64,000 nt of DNA, taken from assembly GCA_964620125.1 (NCBI GenBank), contig CAZUGQ010000002.1:101488-165487 (forward strand), read 5' to 3'. The DNA is from OLB6 sp964620125 (GTDB lineage Bacteria > Bacteroidota > Ignavibacteria > Kapaibacteriales > Kapaibacteriaceae). The notes beneath the pieces are model-generated. The model did no database searches, was not told where the DNA came from, and worked only from the letters and a program-made list of their open reading frames with translations. Shown piece by piece: positions 34,930-44,216 of this stretch (position 1 is its first letter; each line of letters opens with the position of its first letter). The translations under genes were made by a program, and so were the position numbers.

Positions 34930-36573
34930 ATGATGCGCACCTACCTTCTCTGTGCTCTGATTCTCACTTCCACGGCCTGTTCCACTGCCCGGGACAATAC
35001 GTCCGGGCAGTTGCCATTGGTGGTGGTTCTCAGTTTCGATCAGTACCGCGGCGACTTCGTAACCAAGTTCCGTAGCACGGCCGGCAGCCGCGGTTTTCAG
35101 CGAATGATCAGAGAAGGGGCTTGGTATTCGCGCTGTTTGTTCGGTCATGCATCAACGCTTACCGGACCAGGCCATGCAACGTTGCTCACAGGATGTTACT
35201 CCCATCGCACGGGCATCGTGGGAAATGACTTTTGCGATCGTGATCTTGATACGTGCCTGTATTGTGCAGAGGATGAAACCGGTGAACCGAGTGCATTCCT
35301 CCTGCGCACTCCAACTGTTGGCGACGTGCTAAACACAGTACATCCTGATTCAAAGGTTATCGGCATTTCACTCAAGGACAGGGCGGCACTGCTGATGGCT
35401 GGTAAACAAGCGGATGCTGTTGTGTTCCTTGACTACGATACTGGCAGATATCGAACATCAAATCTGTATGCATCACCCACCTGGTTGCCAGAGCTGAATG
35501 CACAGTGCTCACTGGATCGATATGCTGGGATGGTATGGAATGCAGAAGTCACCGATTCCCAAAACATTGCTATCGATGATCAGCCGTGGGAAGCCGGACT
35601 TAGCTCGGGTAGAAGAACATTCCCCCATGTAATGAGCTCTGCAGATGTTGCAACAACAGTAGAGGATGTGACGAAAAGCCCTTTCTCGCTTCAATCACTT
35701 ATGAAAGCGGTTTTGATGATCGTGAAGGCGGAATCGTTAGGGGCAGATGGAAATCCTGACCTGCTCGTTGTTGGAGCATCGATGACAGATCATCTGGGGC
35801 ATGCATTCGGTGCAGAGAGTAGGGAGGTTCAGGAAATGTATCTGCATGCCGATCGCGCCGTGGAGCTGTTGATTGACAGCTTGGACGTCCTCGTGGGTCG
35901 GAATCGTTATATGCTGGTTGTAACGTCCGATCACGGTGTTGCGCCTGTACCCGAACAGCTGTTGGCGAACCGCAAGCCAGGGGAACCAGCCATAGATGCG
36001 GGTAGAATACGCTATGATGCATGCACCATGGCCGTGGAAACGGCACTCACCGATGCGTTTGGTAAGCCCCCTTCACAATGGGTTTGGAAAACCCATTTAC
36101 CTAACCTGTACCTTGATCACAAGGCAATTGCGTGGACGGGGAAACAAACGGACAGTGTGGTAAGTGTCGCGGTGCGTGCAGTACAGCAAGTACCGGGTGT
36201 TGGAGTCGTGGTCAAAGGCAACGACCTGCTTGGTGGAACATGTCCACCAAACACCAGTGGTGACCTGTGCTGGGCCATGCTCAAAGCTGCTGCTGTTGAT
36301 AGGACGGGAGATGTGGTTGTCTACCCCAAGCCATACTGGATCTTTGGCAGCAACGCCACAACACACGGCACGCCATGGGAATACGATCGGTGGGTGCCAC
36401 TACTCATCATTGGCGGAGGAGTGGTTCAGCAAAAGATAGAATCACCGGTTGGTCCAGCCGATGTAGCACCTACTCTTGCACGCCTGTGGAACCTAGATCT
36501 GGGTATAATTGACGGTCGTCCGCTGCCACTAGAAAAAGGCCCTACCCTTCGGCCAGCAGGCTCCGGGCGATGA
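34930..36573 (+). CDS. Lipoprotein alkaline phosphatase / nucleotide pyrophosphatase family
   Basis: The 547-residue protein has a lipoprotein signal (LILTSTAC, Cys near residue 17). The alkaline phosphatase superfamily metal sites are visible: VVVLSFDQYRGDF, LTGPGHATLLTGCYSHRTGIVGN with the nucleophile Thr, SMTDHLGHAFG, and VTSDHGVAPVPEQL. It resembles PafA-type phosphatases of Bacteroidota. It hydrolyses phosphate mono- or diesters in the periplasm; substrate not known. Its end overlaps the convergent acyl-CoA dehydrogenase by 32 bases. Confidence 0.88.
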   Translation: MMRTYLLCALILTSTACSTARDNTSGQLPLVVVLSFDQYRGDFVTKFRSTAGSRGFQRMIREGAWYSRCLFGHASTLTGPGHATLLTGCYSHRTGIVGNDFCDRDLDTCLYCAEDETGEPSAFLLRTPTVGDVLNTVHPDSKVIGISLKDRAALLMAGKQADAVVFLDYDTGRYRTSNLYASPTWLPELNAQCSLDRYAGMVWNAEVTDSQNIAIDDQPWEAGLSSGRRTFPHVMSSADVATTVEDVTKSPFSLQSLMKAVLMIVKAESLGADGNPDLLVVGASMTDHLGHAFGAESREVQEMYLHADRAVELLIDSLDVLVGRNRYMLVVTSDHGVAPVPEQLLANRKPGEPAIDAGRIRYDACTMAVETALTDAFGKPPSQWVWKTHLPNLYLDHKAIAWTGKQTDSVVSVAVRAVQQVPGVGVVVKGNDLLGGTCPPNTSGDLCWAMLKAAAVDRTGDVVVYPKPYWIFGSNATTHGTPWEYDRWVPLLIIGGGVVQQKIESPVGPADVAPTLARLWNLDLGIIDGRPLPLEKGPTLRPAGSGR

Positions 36574-37702
36574 CCATTTTCTGAATCTCAGACGTGCCTT
36601 CGCCAATGGTTAGAAGCTTGGAATCGCGCCAGTACTTTTCTACCGGGTACTCTTTCACGTAGCCGTACCCACCGTGAATCTGAATGGCATCCTCTGCTGT
36701 TCTTACTGCCACTTCCGACGCGTAGAGCTTGGCCTGCGATGCCTCGCGTGCAAATGGCATACCCTGATCTCGCAACCATGCGGCCCTGTAAGTAAGCATG
36801 CGTGCGGCGTCAATCTCCATACTCATTCGTGCCAATTTGAACTGAATGGCCTGCATATCCGCTAGCCGTTTTCCAAACTGTTTCCGCTCGGTTGCATACG
36901 CAAGTGCCGCCTCGAATGCTCCTTGGGCAAGGCCAACGCTCAATGCCGCGATCGAGATACGTCCACCATCAAGTATCTGCAGCGCCTGCTTAAAGCCTTC
37001 ACCTTCTTCTCCAAGAAGATGGGAATGAGGTACAACAACATTGTCGAATGTTAAGCTGGCTGTGTCCGAACACCGCATGCCCAACTTGTTTTCCTTTTTC
37101 GAGCCGTAGAAACCCGACATTGACTTATCAATTGCAAAGGCAGAGATACCTGCCTTACCAGCCACCGGGTTGGTTACGGCCATCACCACACAGATGTCTC
37201 CTACGTTGCCATGTGTGATGAAATTCTTCGCACCATTCAGTATCCAGGTATCTCCGTCTTTTACAGCCTTCGTCTGCGTTCCTGATGCGTCGCTGCCGGC
37301 ATTGGGTTCCGTGAGACCCCATGCTCCGAGTGTTGACCCAGATGCAAGACGAGGGATGTACTTCTGCCGAATGTCTTCCGATCCAAATCGGAAGATGTGA
37401 CTGGTGCATAATCCATTATGGGCGGCAACTCCAAGTGCAATCGCGGGGCATCCGCGGGCCACTTCCTCCACCACAACCGCATACTCGATGTAGCCCAATC
37501 CTGCTCCCCCGTATTCCGGTGGAATCACGATCCCTAGGTATCCTAAGTCGCCAAGCTGTCGGAAAATCTCCTTTGGGAACTCCTGAGACTCATCATACTG
37601 CAAGGCAACGGGCTGAATCTCTGATTCAACAAAGGCGCGAATAGCCTCGCGCAGAGTTTCCTGCTCGGCAGACAGTTCGAACGAAATGGCTGATTCAGTC
37701 AT
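36542..37702 (-). CDS. Acyl-CoA dehydrogenase
   Basis: The 386-residue flavoprotein oxidises acyl-CoA to the trans-2-enoyl-CoA. AWGLTEPNAGSDASGTQTKA, the FAD-binding WILNGAKNFITHGNVGDI, RISIAALSVGLAQGAFEAAL, QFGKRLADMQAIQFKLARM and the C-terminal IHGGYGYVKEYPVEKYWRD and IGEGTSEIQKMVIAR are typical, the last carrying the catalytic glutamate. The chain length is not clear (short-chain or branched group). A palindrome 80 bases before its start (37781-37802) may control it and the divergent peptidase gene. Confidence 0.93.
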   Translation of the reverse strand: MTESAISFELSAEQETLREAIRAFVESEIQPVALQYDESQEFPKEIFRQLGDLGYLGIVIPPEYGGAGLGYIEYAVVVEEVARGCPAIALGVAAHNGLCTSHIFRFGSEDIRQKYIPRLASGSTLGAWGLTEPNAGSDASGTQTKAVKDGDTWILNGAKNFITHGNVGDICVVMAVTNPVAGKAGISAFAIDKSMSGFYGSKKENKLGMRCSDTASLTFDNVVVPHSHLLGEEGEGFKQALQILDGGRISIAALSVGLAQGAFEAALAYATERKQFGKRLADMQAIQFKLARMSMEIDAARMLTYRAAWLRDQGMPFAREASQAKLYASEVAVRTAEDAIQIHGGYGYVKEYPVEKYWRDSKLLTIGEGTSEIQKMVIARSLLAEG

Positions 37703-37780
37703 TGCTGGTAATGGTAAGGGGCTTTAACAATGTGGGGTTGAGCACAGAACCACCAAAGAACGAAGCGAGTCTCCAGACAC

Positions 37781-37802
37781 AATGTTATCATTTGGTAACA
37801 TT
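37781..37802. promoter_or_regulatory. Palindromic operator between the peptidase and acyl-CoA dehydrogenase genes
   Basis: AATGTTA and TAACATT are perfect inverted repeats separated by TCATTTGG. The sequence lies between two divergent genes, immediately upstream of the putative -7 element TACTTTCG (37810-37817) of the peptidase gene. Its size and symmetry fit a dimeric regulator (TetR/FadR type), unproven. No regulator gene is adjacent. Confidence 0.5.
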
Positions 37803-37809
37803 TGATGTG

Positions 37810-37817
37810 TACTTTCG
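37810..37817 (+). promoter_or_regulatory. Putative -7 element of the gluzincin peptidase gene
   Basis: TACTTTCG fits the TAnnTTYG pattern and lies 12 bases before the ATG at 37830. The operator above would overlap the -33 region. Confidence 0.35.
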
Positions 37818-37829
37818 TTATGTAACTGT

Positions 37830-38978
37830 ATGACCAAGTGGTTAACCATCATTATCGCTACCCTTTTCGGTGCGCATGTTCTGCCGTCGCAGACGGACAC
37901 AGGCATACCCATGGTGCGTGTAATGCAGCGGGTTGACACCACAGATCCTGACATCCGGGCGGTTCTGTATGCCTGGGTTGATAGTCTTGACCAGTGGAGA
38001 GGTGTTGGTCCGCAGATCATGGGAGGTCGTCCAGACCGTCCCAACATGGCAACATCCGTCCAAAGCATAGTCCGAAACTGGTTCAGTCAGAGATTGGATG
38101 TGATTAGAACCTTCCCCCCTACGATACTGAGCATCGAAAGGGAAAAAGCCTCATGGACTGTTCGAACGCTGTTTAGCACAGTTGATCGATCGTCGGGGCA
38201 TATTATTCCCCTCGGAATACTTCGAACGATGTTTACGCGGACTGCTACGGGTGACCTGAAAACTGTTCCCTCGTTTCCAGCTTCCGTGCAGTCGTGGCCA
38301 CAAGCGCGGGTTAAAAACCTTACTGTGGTTCACGCTCCGGGTATGCACATTGACACTGCTCGAGCAGAGGCGTCTGTACACTTTATTCGGCGCACTGCAC
38401 AACAATTCGACGTTGAAGAACCCTCGAATGTGATGATGGTTCTTGCCAGGGATCGTGATGAAATGTGTTTGCTCTTGGGGGTAGAGTACTACGCTTTCCC
38501 ACCAAGTGGCCTAGCCTATCCTGAACAGCAGGTGATTTTGTCGGCTCTTGGCGACCCGTACTATCCTCACGAGCTCGTGCACATCGTGCTCAGGGACTTG
38601 GATGCACATGCAGACCCCATTCTCCGGGAGGGTGTGGCCACCTGGCTGGGTGGTTCCATTTCGAAAGACTACATTGTTCTTGTCCGCGAGTACCTTCAGT
38701 CCACAGAGCTTCGGGCCATCCCATCGTTTATCAAATTGTTCACAGAAGACATTCTTGATCAGCAGGACCAGTACATTCTTGGTGCAGTGATAGTTGATGC
38801 TGCATACCGGCGTCACGGTACCGAAGCCGTGGTAAGACTGCTCAAGGCAAGGAGCAAATCCGAAACGATGCTTCTGGTATCCCGATATCTTGACATTGAC
38901 GTAGCCGACAGTCAAGGTTCGCTGGTGCCGTTTCTGGAAGAGGCCTTGGAGTGGCACGGAGTGAAACCCGGCAAATAA
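37830..38978 (+). CDS. Exported gluzincin-type metallopeptidase
   Basis: The 382-residue protein has a signal peptide (about 1-20). The C-terminal half carries PYYPHELVHIVLRDLDAH (HExxH-type zinc site, here HELVH) and REGVATWLGGSI (the downstream glutamate motif) as in gluzincin peptidases related to peptidase MA. The N-terminal half (to about 170) is NTF2-like or otherwise variable. The substrate is unknown. It is preceded by the operator above and followed by the M16 peptidase gene after 45 bases. Confidence 0.75.
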   Translation: MTKWLTIIIATLFGAHVLPSQTDTGIPMVRVMQRVDTTDPDIRAVLYAWVDSLDQWRGVGPQIMGGRPDRPNMATSVQSIVRNWFSQRLDVIRTFPPTILSIEREKASWTVRTLFSTVDRSSGHIIPLGILRTMFTRTATGDLKTVPSFPASVQSWPQARVKNLTVVHAPGMHIDTARAEASVHFIRRTAQQFDVEEPSNVMMVLARDRDEMCLLLGVEYYAFPPSGLAYPEQQVILSALGDPYYPHELVHIVLRDLDAHADPILREGVATWLGGSISKDYIVLVREYLQSTELRAIPSFIKLFTEDILDQQDQYILGAVIVDAAYRRHGTEAVVRLLKARSKSETMLLVSRYLDIDVADSQGSLVPFLEEALEWHGVKPGK

Positions 38979-38985
38979 GCCTTCG

Positions 38986-38993
38986 TAGTTTCG
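38986..38993 (+). promoter_or_regulatory. Putative -7 element of the M16 peptidase gene
   Basis: TAGTTTCG, followed by C, is the same sequence as before trxA. It lies 30 bases before the start codon, which has GGGAG seven bases upstream. Confidence 0.35.
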
Positions 38994-39023
38994 CCCTTCT
39001 TTTGCTACACATTGGGAGTTGTC

Positions 39024-41834
39024 ATGCTAACTAGCCTGAGCCGGCTTGCTCTTCTATTGCTTTTGCTACCCGTCGTAGCGCTAAGCCAAGCTACAATTGT
39101 TGATGATGCAATTGTTCCTTTTAATAAAGACGTCATCGTTACCAAGACCAAGGACGGTATTCCGGTATACTTCCTTAAGAACAGCAAGCCAGAGAAACGG
39201 ATGGATCTCATCCTTACCGTTGATGCTGGTGCGGTGCTCGAGGAAGTTGGTCAGTATGGCCTAGCACACTTCTGCGAACACATGGCATTTAACGGGACTA
39301 AGGATTTTCCGAAGCAAAAGTTGATTGACTTTCTAGAGAGCACTGGCATTCGATTTGGAGCAGATCTGAATGCCTACACGAACTTCGACGAAACCGTGTA
39401 CATGCTTACCGTACCTACGGACAAGCAGGAAAATCTGATCAATGCCATCAAGGTTATGCGCGATTGGGCCGCCTTCGTGAGCTACGAAACGCAAGACATC
39501 GAAGAAGAACGTGGTGTTGTTCTCGAAGAATGGCGGCTTTCGCAAGGAGCAAATTCACGCGTACGTGATCAGCATCGCACGGCTATGTACAACGGTTCTG
39601 CGTATGCTTCTCACGATGTGATTGGCGACACTACAACGCTAAAGACGGCACCGCCTGACAACCTGCGCAAGTTTTACCGCAGATGGTACGGCCCAAAGAA
39701 CATGGCACTTATTCTCGTTGGCGATGTGAATCATAATACCATCAACGACATCGTTACAAAGTACATGGTTCTGCCCTCCGAAGCGGGATCGTTGGTTGAG
39801 AAACGCCCGTTTGTTCCGATTCCGGACCACAAGGGACTCAAGGTGAGTATTGCTTCCGATCCCGAATTGCAGGTGGCGGAGGTTGAATTCCTTGTTAAGC
39901 ATAGGGCCGACACAGTAAAAACGTACGCCAATTATCGGCGCATGCTGGTGGAGCAGCTTACTTCGTCCATGCTTAACAGCCGTTTACAGGAGTTGGCACA
40001 AAAGGCCAACCCGCCCTTCACAACGGCTGGTGTTGGAAAGATCAACATTGCCCGCCAGTACAGGCATTTCTACGCCAGTGCAACAACGTCCGGCAAGAAC
40101 CTTATGGTAAGTGCCAACACGCTCTTCACAGAGCTAGAACGTGCCAAGAGGCATGGCTTTGTTGAGAGCGAGTTGCAACGCGCGAAGGACCAAGCACTAG
40201 CCAACATCGAGCAGTACTACAATGAAAGAGACAAGTCGAATAACGGACAGTTTGCACAAGAACTTTCTCGGCACGTGCTCACTGCCGAAACGGTGCCCGG
40301 CATTGCTCATGAATATGAAATCTGGAATCACTACATACCGTTAATCACCGCAGAAGAGTGCAAGGCTTACCTAAACTCGCAGATTACCGAAGACAATCGC
40401 ACGATACTGCTCTCCATACCAAGTACGGAAGGGAGCACAATACCAACTGAAAAGCAGATGAGAGACTTGCTTGCTGCGATTGCTGCAAAGGATATCGCGG
40501 CCTACGAAGACAACGTGCCGTTGCAACCACTCATGGCAACAGAGCCCAAGGCCGGGACAATTACTTCAACGAAAAACGAGCCTGAGATAGGTGGTAAGCA
40601 CGTCGTTCTATCGAATGGTGTGCGAGTAATCCTTAAGAAAACTGATTACAAGAACGACGAGATCCTCCTTCGGGCCGAGGCATTCGGCGGACAAAGCCTT
40701 GGGCCGGAGGCTGACCACATAACCATTTCTAATGCCGCGGACTTAGTAGACGCCAGTGGCATTGCTGAATTCGATGCACCAACCCTGATAAAAATGCTGC
40801 AAGGCAAAACGATCAGCTTATCTCCATACATCGCATTAGAACGGCATGGTTTGCGCGGCAGTACTTCACCGAAGGACGTAAAAACGTTCTTCGAACTGCT
40901 GTATCTGTACTTCACGCAACCTCGAATGGATATGGATGCGGTAGCATCGTGGAAGACGCGTGTAAAGAGTGTGCTTGAGAATCAGGACAAAAGTCCTGAG
41001 CGAGGATTCTTCGACACTGTTCGTGTAACCATGTCTGGCAACCATCCTCGTTCTCGACCTCTAACAATTGCCGACTTGGACAAGGTGGATCCGGCTAAAG
41101 CGCTTGAGTTCTACAAGTCATTGTTCTCCAATGCGGCATCATTTACGTTTACCATCACCGGAAACTTTGATGAAGCCGAGATGGAAAACATGTTGAAGAC
41201 GTACGTGGCCAGCTTGCCTGCAACAACGGTGAAAACCACGTGGAAGGACGTTGGAATGCGCACTCCAAAAGGCAAGATTGATAAAACGGTCCGGCGTGGT
41301 ACAGATCCCAAGAGTTTCGTGATTCTTGTTCTTACTGGCAAAGTCCCCTACACACCAGAAAATCGGTACGATCTATCGGCCCTTTCGGAAGTGATGGAGA
41401 TGCGCTTGCTCAAGAAACTGCGCGAAGAAGCAGGTGGTGTATACTTTGTGTCTGTGCAAGCAAACGCGGACAAAATTCCCGAAGAGGAGTACTCGGTGTC
41501 GGTTGTCTTCTCATGCAATCCCGAACGCGTAGATGAATTGATCAACATCACGCTTCAGGACATGGATACCATGGCCATGAAGCCGGTAGAATCCAGCTAC
41601 ACGGATAAGGTTCGAGAGATTCACCTTCATGAACGCGAGGTTGCACTCAAAACCAACGAGTTCTGGTCTGACGGCGTGCTGCGACTACTCATGGACGGAG
41701 AGCCGTTCAGCAACATCGAAAAACGAAAGCAGCTTATCAGCTCTTTGACCGCCGAACAAGTGCACAAGGCGGCCCAGAAGTACCTAAAGCGCGACAATTA
41801 TGCACGGTTTGTACTGAAGCCGGTACAACAGTAA
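39024..41834 (+). CDS. M16 family zinc metallopeptidase
   Basis: The 936-residue protein has a signal peptide (MLTSLSRLALLLLLLPVVALSQ) and the pitrilysin/insulinase architecture. An active N-terminal M16 domain carries the inverted zinc motif HFCEHMAFNG and the downstream Glu region FDETVYMLTV and IEEERGVVLEEWR. Homologous but inactive halves follow from about residue 500. M16 peptidases degrade small peptides; this is probably periplasmic or outer-membrane anchored, like YmxG/PqqL proteins. Start at ATG 39024; the longer frame uses a TTG in the RBS. It is one of the larger genes without any AGGGGGCT copy. Confidence 0.93.
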   Translation: MLTSLSRLALLLLLLPVVALSQATIVDDAIVPFNKDVIVTKTKDGIPVYFLKNSKPEKRMDLILTVDAGAVLEEVGQYGLAHFCEHMAFNGTKDFPKQKLIDFLESTGIRFGADLNAYTNFDETVYMLTVPTDKQENLINAIKVMRDWAAFVSYETQDIEEERGVVLEEWRLSQGANSRVRDQHRTAMYNGSAYASHDVIGDTTTLKTAPPDNLRKFYRRWYGPKNMALILVGDVNHNTINDIVTKYMVLPSEAGSLVEKRPFVPIPDHKGLKVSIASDPELQVAEVEFLVKHRADTVKTYANYRRMLVEQLTSSMLNSRLQELAQKANPPFTTAGVGKINIARQYRHFYASATTSGKNLMVSANTLFTELERAKRHGFVESELQRAKDQALANIEQYYNERDKSNNGQFAQELSRHVLTAETVPGIAHEYEIWNHYIPLITAEECKAYLNSQITEDNRTILLSIPSTEGSTIPTEKQMRDLLAAIAAKDIAAYEDNVPLQPLMATEPKAGTITSTKNEPEIGGKHVVLSNGVRVILKKTDYKNDEILLRAEAFGGQSLGPEADHITISNAADLVDASGIAEFDAPTLIKMLQGKTISLSPYIALERHGLRGSTSPKDVKTFFELLYLYFTQPRMDMDAVASWKTRVKSVLENQDKSPERGFFDTVRVTMSGNHPRSRPLTIADLDKVDPAKALEFYKSLFSNAASFTFTITGNFDEAEMENMLKTYVASLPATTVKTTWKDVGMRTPKGKIDKTVRRGTDPKSFVILVLTGKVPYTPENRYDLSALSEVMEMRLLKKLREEAGGVYFVSVQANADKIPEEEYSVSVVFSCNPERVDELINITLQDMDTMAMKPVESSYTDKVREIHLHEREVALKTNEFWSDGVLRLLMDGEPFSNIEKRKQLISSLTAEQVHKAAQKYLKRDNYARFVLKPVQQ

Positions 41835-41879
41835 CGTGCACTCCTGGTAGGGGGCTTTTGCCTACTTGAACATTAAAAG

Positions 41880-41910
41880 GCCGGCATGGAGCTATTTGTT
41901 CTGTGCCGGC
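41880..41910. terminator. Terminator hairpin at the pyk 3' end
   Basis: GCCGGCA and TGCCGGC form a 7-bp stem with a 17-base loop. On the minus strand it spans the pyk stop codon and is followed by CTTTTAAT. It could serve both convergent genes. Confidence 0.5.
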
Positions 41911-43352
41911 GTTAGTGTTTCGATCGACAACATGTTCGTTCGTGCTCGACCAACTAATGGACGACCGATTGTGAAGACGACGGTGGATCCTGCAGGCAGG
42001 ATCTTTTCTGATACGAGATGAGACTTGATCTTCTCAATGGTCTCGTCGGTTGACGTTATCGAGTCTATCACCACACTCGTAATGCCCCACAGCAAACTCA
42101 TTCGGCGAGCAACGGATTTAAGCGTGGTAATCGTCAGAATGGGTGCTTTTGGCCGTTGGCACGAAATCAGGCGAGCTGTTTCACCGCTGTAGCTTAGTGA
42201 AGCGATTGCAGCAACACGAGTCTCCTCTGCGATGTGTGCAGCAGCAGCGGCGATGGACATGGTATTCTGCTCTTTCGTAAGCTGATACGTTGGTCTTGGC
42301 TCACGCAGCAGCCCATCTTCCAACATTGCCCGCTCAGTCTGATAGCATATCTGCCTCATATACGAAACAGCTTCTATGGGGTATGCACCAACCGAGGTTT
42401 CAGCACTGAGCATCACCGCGTCCGTTCCATCCAGCACCGCATTGGCAACATCGCTTGCCTCAGCACGTGTTGGCCTCGGGTTACGTACCATGGACTCCAG
42501 CATTTGCGTAGCGGTAATGACTGGGACGGCATGGTCATTGCACAATCGAATGATGCGCTTTTGAACCATTGGTACAGCCTCTGCAGGAATCTCAACGCCC
42601 AGATCGCCGCGCGCCACCATCACTACATCTGACGCTTCAACGATTGCCTCAATGTTCTCCAATGCCTCGGGCTTTTCAATCTTAGCAATCACAAGTTGCG
42701 AGCCTCCGTACTTGGCGATGTATCGGCGAACGGATTCAACATCCTGCTCTGTTCGCACAAAGGAGAGAGCGATGTAATCGGCGTCGTGCTCAATCGCAAA
42801 GCGAACATCGGCCCGATCCTTGGAGGTCATCGATGGCTGCGACACGTTTGTTTGCGGAAGGTTGATGCCTTTCCGTGGTTTGAGGTTGCCACCGTGAACA
42901 ACCAGACACTTTACTGTGTCTCCGTCAGTTGAGAGAACCTTCAGCTTCATCAAGCCATCATCAAGCAGCAACTCGTCGTTAGCCTTCACGTCTTTCGCCA
43001 ACGTAGGATACTGCACCGGAATCAGTGTATCTGATGCAGAGAGTTTTCGAGACTTCATCACAGCTGCATCGGCTAGCTCGACCTCTCTACCGCCTAACAG
43101 GGTAATGTCACCTACCCTGATCTTGGGTCCTTGCAGGTCCACGACAATAGCAACGTGAACACCAAGTTTCTTTTCGGCCGTCCTGATGTATTCTATGTTT
43201 TCTTCATGAGTAGAGTAGGACCCATGCGACATGTTGAGCCGAAATGCGTTCGCACCAGCTTTGATGAGGCTTGTGATCTTCTGCACCGAGGCAACCGCTG
43301 GGCCCATGGTACAGAGAATCTTTGCTTTATGAGAGAGTGACGCAAGAGGCAT
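41892..43352 (-). CDS. pyk: Pyruvate kinase
   Basis: Pyruvate kinase makes ATP and pyruvate from phosphoenolpyruvate. The 486-residue protein has AFRLNMSHGSYSTHEENIEY, VDLQGPKIRVGDI, LVIAKIEKPEALENI, VMVARGDLGVEIPAEAVPMVQKR, TATQMLESMVRNPRPTRAEAS and VMLSAETSVGAYPIEA. C-terminal regulatory domain present. It lies three bases after ymdB and probably shares its transcript. Confidence 0.97.
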   Translation of the reverse strand: MPLASLSHKAKILCTMGPAVASVQKITSLIKAGANAFRLNMSHGSYSTHEENIEYIRTAEKKLGVHVAIVVDLQGPKIRVGDITLLGGREVELADAAVMKSRKLSASDTLIPVQYPTLAKDVKANDELLLDDGLMKLKVLSTDGDTVKCLVVHGGNLKPRKGINLPQTNVSQPSMTSKDRADVRFAIEHDADYIALSFVRTEQDVESVRRYIAKYGGSQLVIAKIEKPEALENIEAIVEASDVVMVARGDLGVEIPAEAVPMVQKRIIRLCNDHAVPVITATQMLESMVRNPRPTRAEASDVANAVLDGTDAVMLSAETSVGAYPIEAVSYMRQICYQTERAMLEDGLLREPRPTYQLTKEQNTMSIAAAAAHIAEETRVAAIASLSYSGETARLISCQRPKAPILTITTLKSVARRMSLLWGITSVVIDSITSTDETIEKIKSHLVSEKILPAGSTVVFTIGRPLVGRARTNMLSIETLTPAQNK

Positions 43353-43355
43353 TCG

Positions 43356-44174
43356 TCATCCTGAAGGTGGGACGATAGTGGTTCGAGGTGAAGGACTCTG
43401 AAACATCTCAATCGATACAGCTTCGCCGGAGATTTCGTCGATAAGTACGTGTGCTCCGCATACACGTACATTACCCTCGGCTGGTTCGTATCTGTGTGCT
43501 GTTTGAAGGCGCATGCGCTTGATGGCGATGTCCTTTTGCATGCCGATCACACTGTCGTAGGGGCCAGTCATACCAACATCCGTTACGTATGCGGTGCCGT
43601 TAGGAAGGATTGTGGCATCGGCTGTCTGAATGTGCGTGTGGGTTCCGAGCACTGCGCTTACCCTGCCATCCAGGTACCAGCCCATGGCAACTGATTCGGC
43701 CGTGGCATCAGCATGGAAGTCAACGATGATTGTCTTTGTAAGAGGTTTCAGGTTGGAGATAGCATCGTCAACAGCCTTGAACGGATCGTCGATTGGCTGC
43801 ATGAATACCCTCCCTTGAACTTGAACTACGCCAAATGACCGCTGATTTGGTAGCACGATATGACTCCAGCCACGGCCAGGGTTTTCCGATGGATAGTTAA
43901 GAGGCCGTAACACACGTGGGTTGGATGAGAGAAGTGTGCGCGACTTCCAGTTCTCCCACACGTGGTTGCCTGTGGTAATGCAGTGGACGCCTGCATTAAA
44001 GAGCACGTTGGCTTCTTCTTCGGTAAGCCCCTTTCCGTTTACAATGTTTTCTCCGTTCACCACAACGGCATCGGCAGAGTAATGCTGCACCAGGGCGGGT
44101 AGCTGCCTTAGGAGTTCGCGTAGACCAACGTGACCAACTACGTCTCCAATGAACAGCAAATGGAACGGTCGCAT
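43356..44174 (-). CDS. YmdB-type metallophosphoesterase
   Basis: The 272-residue protein matches the YmdB family: LLFIGDVVGHVGLRELL, VVVNGENIVNGKGLT, CITTGNHVWENW, IIVDFHADATAES and SAVLGTHTHIQTAD, all metal ligands. Members hydrolyse cyclic nucleotides in other bacteria. Start at 44174; the frame is open upstream into the divergent gene. A TAGTTTTG element ends three bases before its ATG, so the transcript may be leaderless. Next to pyk on the same strand. Confidence 0.9.
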   Translation of the reverse strand: MRPFHLLFIGDVVGHVGLRELLRQLPALVQHYSADAVVVNGENIVNGKGLTEEEANVLFNAGVHCITTGNHVWENWKSRTLLSSNPRVLRPLNYPSENPGRGWSHIVLPNQRSFGVVQVQGRVFMQPIDDPFKAVDDAISNLKPLTKTIIVDFHADATAESVAMGWYLDGRVSAVLGTHTHIQTADATILPNGTAYVTDVGMTGPYDSVIGMQKDIAIKRMRLQTAHRYEPAEGNVRVCGAHVLIDEISGEAVSIEMFQSPSPRTTIVPPSG

Positions 44175-44216
44175 GACCAAAACTACAAACCACCCGCAGG
44201 GCAGTAGTTTTGTTTC
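44175..44216. promoter_or_regulatory. Divergent promoters of ymdB and the cobalamin adenosyltransferase gene
   Basis: The 42 bases between the two divergent ATGs hold TAGTTTTG on the minus strand (44178-44185, three bases before the ymdB ATG) and TAGTTTTG on the plus strand (44205-44212, four bases before the other ATG). Both match the TAnnTTTG element. With so little room downstream, the transcripts would start at or near the start codons. Confidence 0.5.
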
